Shown here in pieces: positions 52,919-63,004 of a stretch of DNA of 64,000 nucleotides. Location of the stretch: positions 1 through 64,000 of the forward strand of contig VERI01000004.1 of NCBI GenBank assembly GCA_018882785.1. The letters are read 5' to 3'. The notes beneath the pieces are model-generated. The model saw nothing but the letters and a program-made list of their open reading frames with translations, had not been told where the DNA came from and did no database searches. The DNA comes from Burkholderiaceae bacterium. Lineage in GTDB: Bacteria > Pseudomonadota > Gammaproteobacteria > Burkholderiales > Burkholderiaceae_A. How positions within the stretch are numbered: the stretch's first letter is position 1; every line of letters begins with the position of its first letter. Position numbers and translations under genes: made by a program.

Positions 52919-54812
52919 ACCCGGGCAGTCTGCTGCCCCCCATCAGCATCGTATTGCGATTGGCATTGATCTGGGCACAACCCATTCGCTTGTTGCCGCG
53001 GTACGCAGTGGCAGTGTGGATGTTCTTGCCGATGGGCAGGGCAGGGTCCTGTTGCCATCGGTGGTGCGCTATGGCCCCGAGGGCGTATTGGCTATCGGTG
53101 AGCAGGCGCTCGAATCGGCGGTCACGGACCCGACCAATACCATCATTTCTGTAAAGCGATTGATGGGCAGAGGCGTGGATGATATTGCTGCCCACAGCAC
53201 GCCCTATGACATCGTGGAAGGTCCTGGGCAGAAAATGGTGAGCCTGAAGACCGCTGCTGGGCTGCGATCCCCTGTTGAAGTGAGCGCGGATCTGTTGGGT
53301 GAATTGCATCAGCGTGCCCGAGATGCTTTCGGGCTCGGTGTTGCCGATGACATTGCCGGTGCGGTGATTACAGTGCCTGCCTATTTCGATGATGCCCAGC
53401 GCCAGGCCACGAAAGATGCTGCGCGTCTTGCCGGCCTGCAGGTACTGCGTCTGATCAATGAGCCGACAGCGGCTGCGCTGGCCTATGGGCTCGACTCCGG
53501 TGCGGAGGGGTTGTATGCCGTGTTCGATCTCGGAGGTGGAACATTCGATGTGTCCTTGCTCCGCCTGACCCGGGGTGTCTTTGAGGTCGTGGCAACGGGA
53601 GGAGACACTGCACTCGGTGGTGATGATTTTGATACCGCGCTGGCGCATGCATGGCTGTCGCGCTGGGAGCTTGGACATGATTTTTCCGCCTTATCGGCTT
53701 CAGAGCGGCGGCAGCTCCTTCGCCTTGCGCGACGACAGAAAGAAGCGCTGACCGAACTGGCCCCGGACGTGTCGACAACGGCGAGCTGGACGCGCGAGAA
53801 CGGGCAGTCTTATGCTGCGGATATTAGTCGACGGGAGTTTGATCAGATCACGGCCGATCTCGTTAGGCGCACCATCTCGGTATCGCAGCAGGTGTTGGAT
53901 GATGCGGGTATCGCGGCGACCGATCTGAAGGGCGTGGTGTTGGTGGGTGGCAGCACGCGCATGCCGGTAATTCGACGTGCCGTGGCCGAGTGTTTCGGAC
54001 AGGAACCCATTACGGGACTTGATCCGGATCGTGTCGTTGCGATCGGTGCCGCGCTGCAGGCGAATCTGCTTGCGGGTAATCGTTCGGAGGGTGATGACTG
54101 GCTGCTGCTCGATGTCTTGCCGCTATCGCTCGGTCTAGAGACGATGGGCGGGCTTGCCGAGAAGATCATTCCGCGCAATACACCAATCCCTGTGGCGCGC
54201 GCCCAGGAATTCACAACTTTTAAAGACGGCCAGGTGGCAATGTCGATCCACGTCGTTCAAGGCGAACGGGAATTGGTCTCCGAATGCAGATCCCTGGCCC
54301 AGTTTGAGCTACGTGGCATTCCTCCGCTTTCGGCGGGCGCAGCCCGTATTCGGGTGAGCTTCCAGGTGGATGCGGATGGCCTGTTGTCCGTCTCTGCCCA
54401 AGAGCAAAGGTCAGGTGTTGAGGCCTCTGTCGTGGTGAAGCCCTCCTATGGCCTGACCGATGCGCAGGTTGCTGAGATGCTGCAGGCGGGATTTTCATCT
54501 GCCCAGCAGGATATGCAGGTGCGTGCGTTGCGTGAGGCGCAGGTGGATGCCCAGCGGCTTCTGGAGGCAGTCTCCAGCGCGGTGAGCCAGGACGGTGATT
54601 TGCTGATCGGAGATGAACGCCAACACATAGAGGAATTGATGGAGCAACTGCGTGCAACCTGTGGCGGGGCGGACCTGGAAGATCTCCGGGATCGGACGCG
54701 TCGGCTGTCGGCGCTTACAGATGACTTTGCGGCCCGCCGCATGGATCGGGCAGTACAACGCGCGCTTGCAGGTCAATCAATTGACGGAGTGATCGGCCAT
54801 GCCGCGCGTTAA
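52896..54812 (+). CDS. hscA: Fe-S protein assembly chaperone HscA
   Basis: Specialised Hsp70 that binds the LPPVK motif of IscU and, with HscB, promotes cluster transfer. The 638-residue protein has an ATPase domain ([15 protein letters not shown] at ~20-34; [15 protein letters not shown] near 207; [15 protein letters not shown] near 347) and a substrate-binding domain with [14 protein letters not shown] near 410. It starts at a GTG inside the hscB end and its own end overlaps fdx by 14 bases, so translation of the three genes is coupled. The isc context separates it from DnaK. Confidence 0.96.
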   Translation: MALLQIAEPGQSAAPHQHRIAIGIDLGTTHSLVAAVRSGSVDVLADGQGRVLLPSVVRYGPEGVLAIGEQALESAVTDPTNTIISVKRLMGRGVDDIAAHSTPYDIVEGPGQKMVSLKTAAGLRSPVEVSADLLGELHQRARDAFGLGVADDIAGAVITVPAYFDDAQRQATKDAARLAGLQVLRLINEPTAAALAYGLDSGAEGLYAVFDLGGGTFDVSLLRLTRGVFEVVATGGDTALGGDDFDTALAHAWLSRWELGHDFSALSASERRQLLRLARRQKEALTELAPDVSTTASWTRENGQSYAADISRREFDQITADLVRRTISVSQQVLDDAGIAATDLKGVVLVGGSTRMPVIRRAVAECFGQEPITGLDPDRVVAIGAALQANLLAGNRSEGDDWLLLDVLPLSLGLETMGGLAEKIIPRNTPIPVARAQEFTTFKDGQVAMSIHVVQGERELVSECRSLAQFELRGIPPLSAGAARIRVSFQVDADGLLSVSAQEQRSGVEASVVVKPSYGLTDAQVAEMLQAGFSSAQQDMQVRALREAQVDAQRLLEAVSSAVSQDGDLLIGDERQHIEELMEQLRATCGGADLEDLRDRTRRLSALTDDFAARRMDRAVQRALAGQSIDGVIGHAAR

Positions 54813-55137
54813 GGTCATGCCCCACCCGGAGATTTGCCCAAATGGTGCTGAGTTTGAGGCGGCATCGGGAGACAACCTCTGCCGCAGCCTACTGGCCCAT
54901 GGGATTGAGATTGAGCATGCCTGCGAGATGTCCCGGGCCTGTACGACCTGCCATGTCATCGTGCGCCAGGGTTTCGAGTCGTTGACACCATCAGAGGAAG
55001 ATGAGGACGACCTTCTCGATCGTGCCTGGGGTCTAACGCCGGTCTCTCGGCTGTCATGCCAGGTGGCCATCGATGACAAAGACCTCACTGTAGAGCTTCC
55101 CCGTTACACCATTAACCACGCAAGAGAGCATCACTGA
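54799..55137 (+). CDS. fdx: ISC-type [2Fe-2S] ferredoxin
   Basis: Adrenodoxin-like ferredoxin that supplies electrons to cluster assembly on IscU/IscS. The 112-residue protein has ligands Cys42, Cys48, Cys51 ([10 protein letters not shown]) and Cys87, numbered exactly as in E. coli Fdx. Residue 46, a cysteine in E. coli Fdx (not a ligand), is Arg here. The acidic patch after residue 60 (TPSEEDEDD) is the likely docking face. It overlaps hscA by 14 bases and precedes iscX by 1 base. Confidence 0.97.
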   Translation: MPRVKVMPHPEICPNGAEFEAASGDNLCRSLLAHGIEIEHACEMSRACTTCHVIVRQGFESLTPSEEDEDDLLDRAWGLTPVSRLSCQVAIDDKDLTVELPRYTINHAREHH

Positions 55138-55138
55138 T

Positions 55139-55333
55139 ATGAAATGGACCGATACGCTAGAGATCGCAATTCAGCTCAGCGAGTATCATGCGGATGTAGA
55201 TCCCAAGACAATTCGCTTCACCGATCTTCACCGCTGGGTGTTGGCGCTCCCCGAATTCGACGATGATCCAAATCGTTCGAATGAAAAGATTCTTGAAGCC
55301 ATTCAAATGCACTGGATAGAGGAGTCCGAATGA
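55139..55333 (+). CDS. iscX: Fe-S cluster assembly regulator IscX
   Basis: A 64-residue acidic protein, the last member of the isc operon in many proteobacteria, that binds IscS and iron and slows cluster assembly (frataxin-like regulation). The family pattern is complete: MKWTDTLEIAIQLSEYHADVDP at the start, FTDLHRWVLALPEFDDDP in the middle, and [14 protein letters not shown] at the end. It starts one base after fdx and overlaps the GST gene by 4 bases. Confidence 0.95.
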   Translation: MKWTDTLEIAIQLSEYHADVDPKTIRFTDLHRWVLALPEFDDDPNRSNEKILEAIQMHWIEESE

Positions 55334-55938
55334 TGAAACTGTTTATGAAAGCCGGTTCTTGCTCACTGGCCCCACACATTGTTTTAAAAGAGTCCGGCCT
55401 CGCCTTTGAGACCGAGGCGGTGGATCTAAAAGCCAAGCAGACGGCGTCGGGCAGCAATTACCTGGATATCAATCCCAAAGGCTATGTCCCGGCCCTGAAG
55501 CTTGACTCGGGCGAAGTGCTGACCGAGGGCCCGGCGATTACGCAGTACATTGCCGATCAGGTGCCGCAGAAAAGGCTCGCGCCGGCCAATGGCACGATTG
55601 AGCGTTCGCGCCTGCAGAGCTGGCTGACCTTCATCGGAACTGAACTGCACAAGAATTTCAGCCCATTTTTCAATCCGGCCGCCACACAGGAATGGAAAGA
55701 TATTGCCCGTGCAAATCTCGAGCGTCGGTTCGCCTATGCGGATGGTCAGCTCGCCGGACGGCAGTTTTTAATGGGAGATGATTTCAGTGTGGCAGATGCG
55801 TATCTGTTTACGGTGATGCGCTGGGCGGTTTACATCAAGATGGATATGGCTGCATGGCCCAATCTGCTCGCCTTCCAGGCCCGTGTGGCCGGCCGTCCGA
55901 GTGTGCAGTCCGCCATGAAAGACGAGGGGCTGATTTAA
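55330..55938 (+). CDS. gst: Beta-class glutathione S-transferase
   Basis: A cytoplasmic glutathione transferase of 202 residues. The N-terminal thioredoxin-like domain has [16 protein letters not shown], where the Cys at about residue 11 is the catalytic cysteine of the beta class, and [11 protein letters not shown] near 67-77 for glutathione binding. The C-terminal helical domain has [17 protein letters not shown] near 148-164. The start may be either of two adjacent ATGs. It overlaps the iscX stop (ATGA), so it rides on the isc mRNA, an unusual but plausible extension for oxidative-stress defence; its 3' end overlaps convergent lysS by 4 bases. Confidence 0.93.
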   Translation: MMKLFMKAGSCSLAPHIVLKESGLAFETEAVDLKAKQTASGSNYLDINPKGYVPALKLDSGEVLTEGPAITQYIADQVPQKRLAPANGTIERSRLQSWLTFIGTELHKNFSPFFNPAATQEWKDIARANLERRFAYADGQLAGRQFLMGDDFSVADAYLFTVMRWAVYIKMDMAAWPNLLAFQARVAGRPSVQSAMKDEGLI

Positions 55939-57485
55939 TTTTCTTCTTTGCGCAGCGCCGGGAAGAGAATGACATCCCGGATGCTTGCGCTGTCGGTGAG
56001 TAGCATCACCAGCCGGTCGATACCAATGCCACAGCCGCCTGCGGGGGGCATGCCATATTCGAGCGCCCGGATGTAGTCGGCATCAAAAAACATGGCTTCC
56101 TCATCGCCGGAGTCCTTGGCCTGTACCTGCAGATGAAAGCGTCGGGCCTGATCTTCAGGGTCATTAAGCTCCGAGAATCCGTTTGCGATCTCCCGGCCGG
56201 TGATGAAAAGCTCAAAGCGCTCGGTGATCTCGGGCCGTTGATCGGAGGCCCGGGCCAGTGGGGAGACCTCGACTGGATAGTCCACGATAAATGTCGGGTT
56301 CCAGAGCTTGTCTTCGGCAACCTCTTCAAACAGTGCCAGCTGAAGCGTGCCCAGTGCTGCCTGCCGAAGATTGGGCGCCTGCAGGTCGACCTTGTGCTGC
56401 CGGAGTGCATCGCGAATCGCATTCGGATCCTGAAGCATGCTGCTGCTGTAATGCGGCGCATGACGCTGAATGGCTTCAGTGATCGTAAGGCGTTCAAATT
56501 TTGTAGCCAGATCAACCGGCCTGCCCTGATAGGTGAGTACTGCTGATCCCGTGGCCCCCTCGGCCGCATGACGCAGCACCTGCTCGGTGAAATCCATGAG
56601 CCATTGATAGTCGGTATATGCGGCGTAGAACTCCATCATGGTGAACTCTGGGTTGTGCCGCGGGCTGAGTCCCTCATTTCGGAAGTTACGATTAATTTCG
56701 TAGACCCTTTCAAATCCACCCACAATCAGTCGCTTTAGAAAAAGTTCCGGCGCGATACGCAGAAACATCTGTTGATCTAAAGCGTTGTGGTGGGTAATGA
56801 ACGGTCGCGCAGCAGCACCTCCAGGAATCCGCTGCAGCATGGGTGTCTCGACCTCGAGAAAATCGTGGTCGTTCATGAAATGGCGGATTGCCGCGAGGGT
56901 CTTGGAGCGTGCGATGAAAATCTCACGGGATTCGTTATTGACAATCAGGTCAACATAGCGCTGTCGATAGCGCGTCTCGGTGTCGTGCAGGCCGTGGAAT
57001 TTATCCGGCAAGGGTCGCAATGATTTACTGATCAGGCGAATCAGGCTGCACCGTATCGAGAGCTCGCCCTTCATGGTTTTGAAGAGGACGCCCTCGGCGT
57101 ACAGAATATCGCCAAGATCCCAGTGCTTAAATGCCTCGTGCGAGTCTGATCCGACGCCCTCATCGTTTAGGTAGATCTGAATTCTTCCGGTCGCGTCTTG
57201 CAGCGTGGCAAAGCTGGCTTTTCCTTGCACGCGTTTCAACATCATTCTTCCGGCGACACTCACCTGTACATGCTCGCCCTCGAGCTGCTCACGGCTATGC
57301 TGCTCGTACCGGGCATGCAGGGCAGCCGCCCGATGAGATGGATGGACGTCGTTTGGAAATGCCGTGGCCTTGGCCCGCAGACTATCGAGCTTGGCCCGAC
57401 GTTCGGTCATGATCTGATGTTCGTCAAAGCCTGACTGCTCAAGGCTCTTGTCACCATCTTCCGGTGTGGGGGGCGTAGTGCTCAT
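55935..57485 (-). CDS. lysS: Lysine-tRNA ligase (class II)
   Basis: Charges tRNA-Lys. From the ATG at 57485 it has 516 residues: an OB-fold anticodon domain (about 60-180; [23 protein letters not shown]) and a class II catalytic domain with motif 2 [20 protein letters not shown] (about 285-304) and motif 3 [13 protein letters not shown] near the C-terminus. The upstream frame extension is ignored because it enters prfB. It starts 1 base after the prfB stop, the conserved prfB-lysS order, and is followed by the convergent GST gene. Confidence 0.97.
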   Translation of the reverse strand: MSTTPPTPEDGDKSLEQSGFDEHQIMTERRAKLDSLRAKATAFPNDVHPSHRAAALHARYEQHSREQLEGEHVQVSVAGRMMLKRVQGKASFATLQDATGRIQIYLNDEGVGSDSHEAFKHWDLGDILYAEGVLFKTMKGELSIRCSLIRLISKSLRPLPDKFHGLHDTETRYRQRYVDLIVNNESREIFIARSKTLAAIRHFMNDHDFLEVETPMLQRIPGGAAARPFITHHNALDQQMFLRIAPELFLKRLIVGGFERVYEINRNFRNEGLSPRHNPEFTMMEFYAAYTDYQWLMDFTEQVLRHAAEGATGSAVLTYQGRPVDLATKFERLTITEAIQRHAPHYSSSMLQDPNAIRDALRQHKVDLQAPNLRQAALGTLQLALFEEVAEDKLWNPTFIVDYPVEVSPLARASDQRPEITERFELFITGREIANGFSELNDPEDQARRFHLQVQAKDSGDEEAMFFDADYIRALEYGMPPAGGCGIGIDRLVMLLTDSASIRDVILFPALRKEEN

Positions 57486-57486
57486 C

Positions 57487-58591
57487 TCAGACTCCCTGCT
57501 TAAGGCTGGCTTCGATAAATGCATCGAGATCACCGTCAAGGACACGCTGCGTGTTGGAGATCTCCACATGGGTCCGCAGGTCCTTAATTCTTGACTGATC
57601 CAGAACGTAGCTGCGGATCTGATGGCCCCAGCCTACATCGGTCTTGCTATCTTCAAGTTTCTGCTGCTGCTCAAGACGCTTTCGCATCTCGTGTTCGTAG
57701 AGCCGGGACTTCAGCATCTTCCAGGCCTCATCCCGATTGCGGTGCTGGGAACGGTCGTTCTGACACTGCACCACGATTCCTGTGGGGACATGGGTCAGCC
57801 GCACGGCTGAGTCGGTCTTGTTGATGTGCTGACCGCCCGCACCCGAAGCGCGAAATGTGTCGGTGCGGACATCGGCCGGATTGATCTCAATTTCAATGGA
57901 GTCATCCACCTCTGGGTAGACGAATACGGAGGCAAAGGAGGTGTGACGTCCGCCACTGGAGTCAAATGGCGACTTTCGTACGAGCCGATGCACACCGGTC
58001 TCGGTGCGCAGATAGCCGAACGCATAATCACCCGAAATCTTAATCGTGGCTGACTTAATTCCCGCGACATCCCCTTCGGATTCCTCGAGAAGTTCGGATT
58101 TAAAGCCCTTGCGCTCCGCGTATCGAAGGTATTGACGCAACAGCATCGATGCCCAGTCGCAGGCCTCTGTTCCCCCGGCGCCTGCCTGGATATCGACGAA
58201 ACAGTTGCTGGGATCTGCGGGGTTGGAAAACATACGGCGAAATTCCAGATCGGCGACCTCTGCCTCGATCGTCTGGCTATCCTGCTCGACAGCGAGCAGT
58301 GTGGCATCGTCGGCCTCCTGACGCGCCATATCAAGAAGCTCACTGGACTCCTCAATTCGGGCCGAGAGCCCGCGGATCGAGGCCACTACCGTCTCGAGGG
58401 ACTTTTTCTCCCGGCCCATTTCCTGGGCCCGCTTGGGATCATTCCAGAGCTGGGGATCCTCCAGCAGCTGATTGACGTCGTTTAGCCGCGCTGCTTTTGC
58501 ATCAAAGTCAAAGAAACCCCCGGAGTTCATCCACCCGCTTGCGCAGGGATTGAAGGGATTGGTCGATCTGATTGATGCGCTCGGCTTCCAT
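57487..58591 (-). CDS. prfB: Peptide chain release factor 2, with programmed +1 frameshift
   Basis: RF2 recognises UAA and UGA and releases the finished protein. Two frames are joined: a first frame from the ATG at 58591 (27 codons, [11 protein letters not shown] to ELRGFL) ends at an in-frame TGA (58508-58510); the second frame supplies the remaining 340 residues (DFDAKAARL onward). Their junction is CTT-TGA-C preceded by GGGGG, the classic RF2 recoding site. The joined protein has about 367 residues, as in E. coli (365). The SPF recognition motif (KSPFDSSGG) and the GGQ catalytic motif (GAGGQHINK) are present. An ATG six bases upstream (58597) is an alternative start. lysS follows 1 base later. 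Confidence 0.95.
58508..58522 (-). promoter_or_regulatory. prfB +1 frameshift signal (G-rich stretch plus CTTTGAC)
   Basis: On the minus strand CGGGGGTTTCTTTGAC combines an internal Shine-Dalgarno-like GGGGG, a slippery CTT codon and a TGA stop followed by C. When RF2 is scarce the ribosome slips forward one base at CTT and makes full-length RF2; when it is abundant it stops at TGA. The spacing matches E. coli prfB apart from CGGGGG instead of AGGGGG. This is an autoregulatory recoding element. Confidence 0.92.
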
Positions 58592-58618
58592 TGACATTCC
58601 GCTGAAAAACCTCGGATT

Positions 58619-60400
58619 TTACGCTAGACCGATGATCTCTAACTGCACAGAGGATCGGCCCTGCCAGTCATTGACACCGAGCTGATAGGCAAGTCTGCTA
58701 CGTGGGCCGGTCAGGGGCCCGGCACGAAACCAGATGGCCTCAAAGGGTTCGGCCTGGCGGGGTCCTGATGAGGCCAGTCGAAGCGTGAGCCGCAGATGCT
58801 GCTCCTTGATACGTTTCTGCGCCAGGATCTCAAATTCGTTGATAAAGACAGGCGCCGGAAATCCCTGGCCCCAGATCTGCTCCGATAACAGCCTGGCCAC
58901 ATCGAGGCGAATCTCTTCCGGCTGTAGGCCACCATCAAATTCAAGAACCTGCTGGAGTGCTGCCGGTTCGGCGAACTCTCGAAGTGCGGCCTCAAACGCC
59001 TGCGTGAATGGAGCCAGATCGCTGGCGGAAATTGTCAGGCCCGCGGCCATGGCATGCCCCCCAAAGGTCTTCAGAAGGCCGGGATGTCGGGTATCGATAC
59101 GCTCTAAGACATCGCGGATGTGAATACCGGGGATGGAGCGGCAGGAACCTTTCATCAGTGACGAGTCCGGATCATTCGCGAAAATAATGGTTGGCCGATA
59201 AAAGGCCTCTTTCAGGCGTCCGGCAATCAGGCCGATGATGCCCTGATGCCATTCAGCATCATGGAGCACGATGCCGATTGCTTGACTGGGGGCCTCGGAC
59301 GGGTTGGTCTTGGATTGCGCCGCGAGCTTTTGCTCTGCCCGTTGCATTGCCGTTTCACGGGCATCGGATTCAATTTCTTGTCGTTCGCGATTCAAACTGT
59401 CGAGCTGCGCTGCAAGCGCTCGCGCGTGTTCAGCGTCATCCTCAATTAGGCAGCGAATGCCAATGGCCATGTCAGCCAGACGTCCTGCCGCGTTGACGCG
59501 CGGGCCAATTGCGAAGCCCAGATCGCGGACTGTTGCCTCTCGAACGGAACGGTTTGCGATCTCAAATAATGCGTTGAGACCTGCAACGGACCCGGCCCGT
59601 CGCAGTCGGCTCAGGCCTTGGGCGACCAGTCTGCGGTTATTGGCATCGAGCCGAACCAGATCAGCGACTGTGCCGAGAGCCACAATGGGCAACAGATCAT
59701 CGAGCCGAGGAATTTTTTCGGCAGGCCAGCTGCGTTTATCCCGTAGATGGCCGCGTAGCGCCATCAGTACATAGAACATCACACCGACACCCGCCAGGTG
59801 TTTGCTTGGGAATGGACATCCCGGCTGATTCGGGTTCACGATCAGCGCCTCGGGCAGCTGCGGCCCGGGCAGATGGTGGTCGGTTACTAAGACCTTCATG
59901 CCGAGCGCTTTTGCCCGCGATACGCCGGCCAGGCTGGAGATGCCGTTATCGACCGTGATGATCCAATCAGGAATATTGTCGTGGTGCAGGGCTGCCGCGT
60001 GATCGACCAGCGCTGGGGTGAGTCCGTAGCCAAAGATAAATCGATCCGGCACAAGAAAATCCACGTTGGCACCGAACCGGCGCAGACCACGGATTGCCAC
60101 TGCGCAGGCCGTTGCACCATCGGCGTCAAAGTCCGCCACCACCAGAAGCCGACTGCCAGCCTCGATGGCGTCTGCAAGTGCGCCTGCTGCCTGCTCCAGG
60201 TTGAGCATATGGGTGGGGGGCAGGAGTCCATTCAGGTCGTTAACGATGTCCTCGGGTGTTTTGATATCGCGTCGGGCGTATACCCGCGCCAGGACCGGAT
60301 GAATTCCTGCCCGCGTGAGTGATGCCTGAACGTTTTCGTCAGGCCGTCGCTCGCGGGTTGCGGGGGGCTTCGGGCTGGCGTGCTCAATAGACGGTTGCAT
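58619..60400 (-). CDS. recJ: Single-stranded-DNA-specific exonuclease RecJ
   Basis: 5'-3' single-strand exonuclease of recombination and mismatch repair. The 593-residue protein has the DHH-family motifs: DFDADG at 90-95, DNGISS near 151-156 and the DHH triad at 174-176 (VTDHHLPG), which bind Mn2+/Mg2+. The C-terminal part includes [11 protein letters not shown] (DHHA1 domain) and an OB-like region. It is divergent from lolC, 26 bases between starts, and is followed by prfB after 27 bases. An intact RecJ agrees with the rest of the core-genome order here. Confidence 0.95.
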   Translation of the reverse strand: MQPSIEHASPKPPATRERRPDENVQASLTRAGIHPVLARVYARRDIKTPEDIVNDLNGLLPPTHMLNLEQAAGALADAIEAGSRLLVVADFDADGATACAVAIRGLRRFGANVDFLVPDRFIFGYGLTPALVDHAAALHHDNIPDWIITVDNGISSLAGVSRAKALGMKVLVTDHHLPGPQLPEALIVNPNQPGCPFPSKHLAGVGVMFYVLMALRGHLRDKRSWPAEKIPRLDDLLPIVALGTVADLVRLDANNRRLVAQGLSRLRRAGSVAGLNALFEIANRSVREATVRDLGFAIGPRVNAAGRLADMAIGIRCLIEDDAEHARALAAQLDSLNRERQEIESDARETAMQRAEQKLAAQSKTNPSEAPSQAIGIVLHDAEWHQGIIGLIAGRLKEAFYRPTIIFANDPDSSLMKGSCRSIPGIHIRDVLERIDTRHPGLLKTFGGHAMAAGLTISASDLAPFTQAFEAALREFAEPAALQQVLEFDGGLQPEEIRLDVARLLSEQIWGQGFPAPVFINEFEILAQKRIKEQHLRLTLRLASSGPRQAEPFEAIWFRAGPLTGPRSRLAYQLGVNDWQGRSSVQLEIIGLA

Positions 60401-60426
60401 GCTGGCTAGTATGGCAAACTCAGCGC

Positions 60427-61731
60427 ATGCTGCCTTATGAAATCATGATTGGCCTGCGGTATACCCGCGCCGGACGCGCTGCCCGGTCTCAGCGGCGCTC
60501 CAGTGGCGGCGTTGTGGGTCTGCGAAGAAACCGTTTCATCTCATTTATATCGGGCCTTGCGACTGCGGGAATCGCCCTGGGAGTGGCCGCCCTGATCGTG
60601 GTGCTCTCTGTCATGAATGGGTTTCAGAAAGAGGTTCGAGACCGAATGCTCAGTGTGCTCTCGCATGCTGAGGTCATCATCCCTGGGGGGGCGCTCAGCA
60701 TGGTCGGGGCGGTGCAGGCCCGGGTCGGTCAGCATGATGCGGTTCAGGCCTCGGCGCCTTTTGTGATGGCGCAGTCCATGATCTCTCGCGATGGCCAGAT
60801 GCGGGGAATCCTGGTGCGTGGTATCGATCCGCGTCAGGAGCCTTTGGTGAGCGGTGGTGTAGCCCGACTGCTGTCCGGCAAACTGGAGACACTGGCGCCG
60901 ACGACGTTTCAGATTGTCTTGGGCCGTGATCTGGCATCCCAGCTGGGGGCATCCATTGGCGATCAGGTTGTCCTGATTGCGGCCGATGGTGTTGTCGGTC
61001 CTGCCGGCGTGACACCGCGGCTGCGTCAGTTCACGGTGGGTGGAATATTTGCCTCCGGCCACCATGAATACGACAGCAACCTCGCCTTAATTCATGCCGC
61101 GGATGCAACTGTATTTTTCAGGGATCAGGCAACAGTTGGTGTAAGACTCAGGCTGGATGATATGGAGCGGGCACCGGTCGTGGCACGCGAGCTTGCAACC
61201 GTGTTGTCCTCTGAGCCCGGGCTGCGACATGTCATCGTGCGTGACTGGTCATATGAGAACCGTAATTGGTTTGCTGCAGTCCAGGTCGAGAAGCGAATGA
61301 TGTTCATCATTCTTACGCTGATCATCGCGGTAGCGGCTTTTAATCTGGTATCGATGCTGGTCATGACCGTGACCGATAAACGTGGCGATATCGCGATTCT
61401 GCGAACGCTTGGTGCCCAGCGGGGCAGCATCATGGCTATTTTTGTTGTGCAGGGTGCCTGGCTCGGCCTGCTTGGTGTTGGCTTCGGTGTCGTGGCTGGG
61501 GTATTGATCGCCAGCAATATCGACCTGGTCATGGCCTGGATCGAGATGCTATTCGGATTTCAAGTTCTTCCCAAAGGCATCTACTTCATCGATCGACTGC
61601 CGTCGGATCTGCGCGCATCTGATGTTACGCAGATCGGCCTTATGGCCATCGTGCTGTCATTTCTGGCCACGCTCTATCCGAGCTGGCGCGCATCTCGGCT
61701 TGAACCTGCAGAGGCCTTACGCTATGAATAG
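60427..61731 (+). CDS. lolC: Lipoprotein-releasing ABC transporter permease LolC/E
   Basis: Inner-membrane component of the Lol system, which lifts outer-membrane lipoproteins off the inner membrane to LolA. The 434-residue protein has four membrane segments: one near residue 40-60 (FISGLATAGIALGVAALIVVLSVMNGFQKEVRDRML), a large periplasmic domain (about 70-290) and three C-terminal segments including DIAILRTLGAQRGSIMAIF, the FtsX-type coupling region. Only one LolC/E-type permease gene precedes lolD here; a second could lie elsewhere. It is divergent from recJ and overlaps lolD by 8 bases. Confidence 0.94.
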   Translation: MLPYEIMIGLRYTRAGRAARSQRRSSGGVVGLRRNRFISFISGLATAGIALGVAALIVVLSVMNGFQKEVRDRMLSVLSHAEVIIPGGALSMVGAVQARVGQHDAVQASAPFVMAQSMISRDGQMRGILVRGIDPRQEPLVSGGVARLLSGKLETLAPTTFQIVLGRDLASQLGASIGDQVVLIAADGVVGPAGVTPRLRQFTVGGIFASGHHEYDSNLALIHAADATVFFRDQATVGVRLRLDDMERAPVVARELATVLSSEPGLRHVIVRDWSYENRNWFAAVQVEKRMMFIILTLIIAVAAFNLVSMLVMTVTDKRGDIAILRTLGAQRGSIMAIFVVQGAWLGLLGVGFGVVAGVLIASNIDLVMAWIEMLFGFQVLPKGIYFIDRLPSDLRASDVTQIGLMAIVLSFLATLYPSWRASRLEPAEALRYE

Positions 61732-62416
61732 CGCTGCCTCCGTATCCATGAACCCACCCGATCAAATGCCTTTGTTGCAGGCGAAAGATCTGCGCATGGT
61801 CTTTGGAGATGGCGCTGGAGAGGTCGTGGCACTTGGCGGTGTCGGCCTAACGCTGCATCGTGGGGAGACGATTGCGGTGGTGGGTGCATCCGGTGCGGGC
61901 AAGAGCACGTTGTTACATATTCTGGGCGGCCTTGAGGCGCCTACCTCCGGCGAGGTTCTTCTGCAGGGGCGTTCGCTTTATGCCATGCCTGATCGAGAGC
62001 GAACCGCCCAGAGAAATTCGGATCTTGGATTTGTGTATCAGGCTCACCATCTGCTGCCCGAATTCACGGCGGAAGAAAATGTCGCGATGCCGTTGTTGAT
62101 TCGTCGGCAGTCGCCGTCGGCCGCGCGGGCGCAGGCCATTCAGATGTTGTCTCGGGTGGGGCTGGAGGCGCGATGCAGCCATACACCCGCCATGCTCTCA
62201 GGCGGGGAGCGTCAGCGGGTGGCGATCGCGCGGGCGTTGGTGACTCAGCCGGCCTGTGTTCTTGCCGATGAGCCCACCGGCAATCTCGATCGAGCGACCG
62301 CTGCAAAAGTGTTTGAACTGCTCATCGATCGTGTGCGAAGCCAGCAGTGTGGCCTGATCGTGGTCACACATGACCCCGAGCTTGCGCAGCGCTGCGATCG
62401 GACTATCGCCCTCTGA
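61724..62416 (+). CDS. lolD: Lipoprotein-releasing ABC transporter ATP-binding protein LolD
   Basis: ATPase of the Lol system. From the ATG at 61724 it has 230 residues with Walker A GASGAGKST (54-62), signature LSGGERQR, Walker B VLADEPTGNLD and H-loop VVTHD. The Q-loop segment VYQAHHLLPEFTAEENVAMP is the pattern of LolD rather than other MacB-like ATPases. It overlaps the lolC stop by 8 bases and its 3' end overlaps the convergent DUF2062 gene by 14 bases. Confidence 0.96.
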   Translation: MNSAASVSMNPPDQMPLLQAKDLRMVFGDGAGEVVALGGVGLTLHRGETIAVVGASGAGKSTLLHILGGLEAPTSGEVLLQGRSLYAMPDRERTAQRNSDLGFVYQAHHLLPEFTAEENVAMPLLIRRQSPSAARAQAIQMLSRVGLEARCSHTPAMLSGGERQRVAIARALVTQPACVLADEPTGNLDRATAAKVFELLIDRVRSQQCGLIVVTHDPELAQRCDRTIAL

Positions 62417-62987
62417 TGTTGCGGCGTTTACGGCGCTGAACGACTTCCCAACGTACCCACAGATTCCAGCCGAATCTTGTGAGCAGATAGCCTACGATGG
62501 CCAGCGTAAGGGCGAGCGCAAATACACCCACCACAAGTGGCCAGCCCATCCCAAGGGCCCAGTCGGCAAGTCCGACAAAGGAACTGACCGGGGCGGTCAG
62601 ATCAAACTCAGGTGGGGCTGGAAATGCCTGCCCGGCCTGGCCGTCGTGTGTCGCTGCAGGCATGAGGCGATTCAAGAGAAAGATACCGATCTGTAGCGCC
62701 AGGACATACAGGGGAATAAACGTGATCGGATTGGTGTAAAAGGTCATTAATACCGCGACGGGCAGGTTCCAGTGAAAGAGAAACGAAAAAAGTGCAGCGC
62801 CAAACATCTGAAATGGTGCTGGAAACAGCCCGCAAAAGAGACCCGCAGCGACACCGCCTGCGACGCTGCGTCGATGCAATGTCCATACGGCGGGGTGGAG
62901 CACCCATGGACCCAGGGCTCGGAGCACTCGGCTCTGTTCGAGTTTTGATTGGTCCGGCAGAATGCGGTGAAGGAACTTTCTCGCCAT
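62403..62987 (-). CDS. DUF2062 domain-containing membrane protein
   Basis: A 194-residue inner-membrane protein with three or four hydrophobic segments. The DUF2062 signature is RRSVAGGVAAGLFCGLFPAPFQMFGAALFS (about 40-69) followed by FYTNPITFIPLYVLALQIG (about 83-101); a last segment lies at ~150-172. Function unknown; such proteins are frequent beside lol and tatD genes in betaproteobacteria. It is divergent from tatD by 17 bases and convergent with lolD. Confidence 0.88.
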   Translation of the reverse strand: MARKFLHRILPDQSKLEQSRVLRALGPWVLHPAVWTLHRRSVAGGVAAGLFCGLFPAPFQMFGAALFSFLFHWNLPVAVLMTFYTNPITFIPLYVLALQIGIFLLNRLMPAATHDGQAGQAFPAPPEFDLTAPVSSFVGLADWALGMGWPLVVGVFALALTLAIVGYLLTRFGWNLWVRWEVVQRRKRRNIRGR

Positions 62988-63004
62988 AGCGGCCTATTCT
63001 AGCC

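Noticed and set aside
58487-58530. prfB start at the ATG at 58530
   Set aside because: It lies at the recoding site itself; the conserved first frame starts at 58591 and joins by +1 frameshift.
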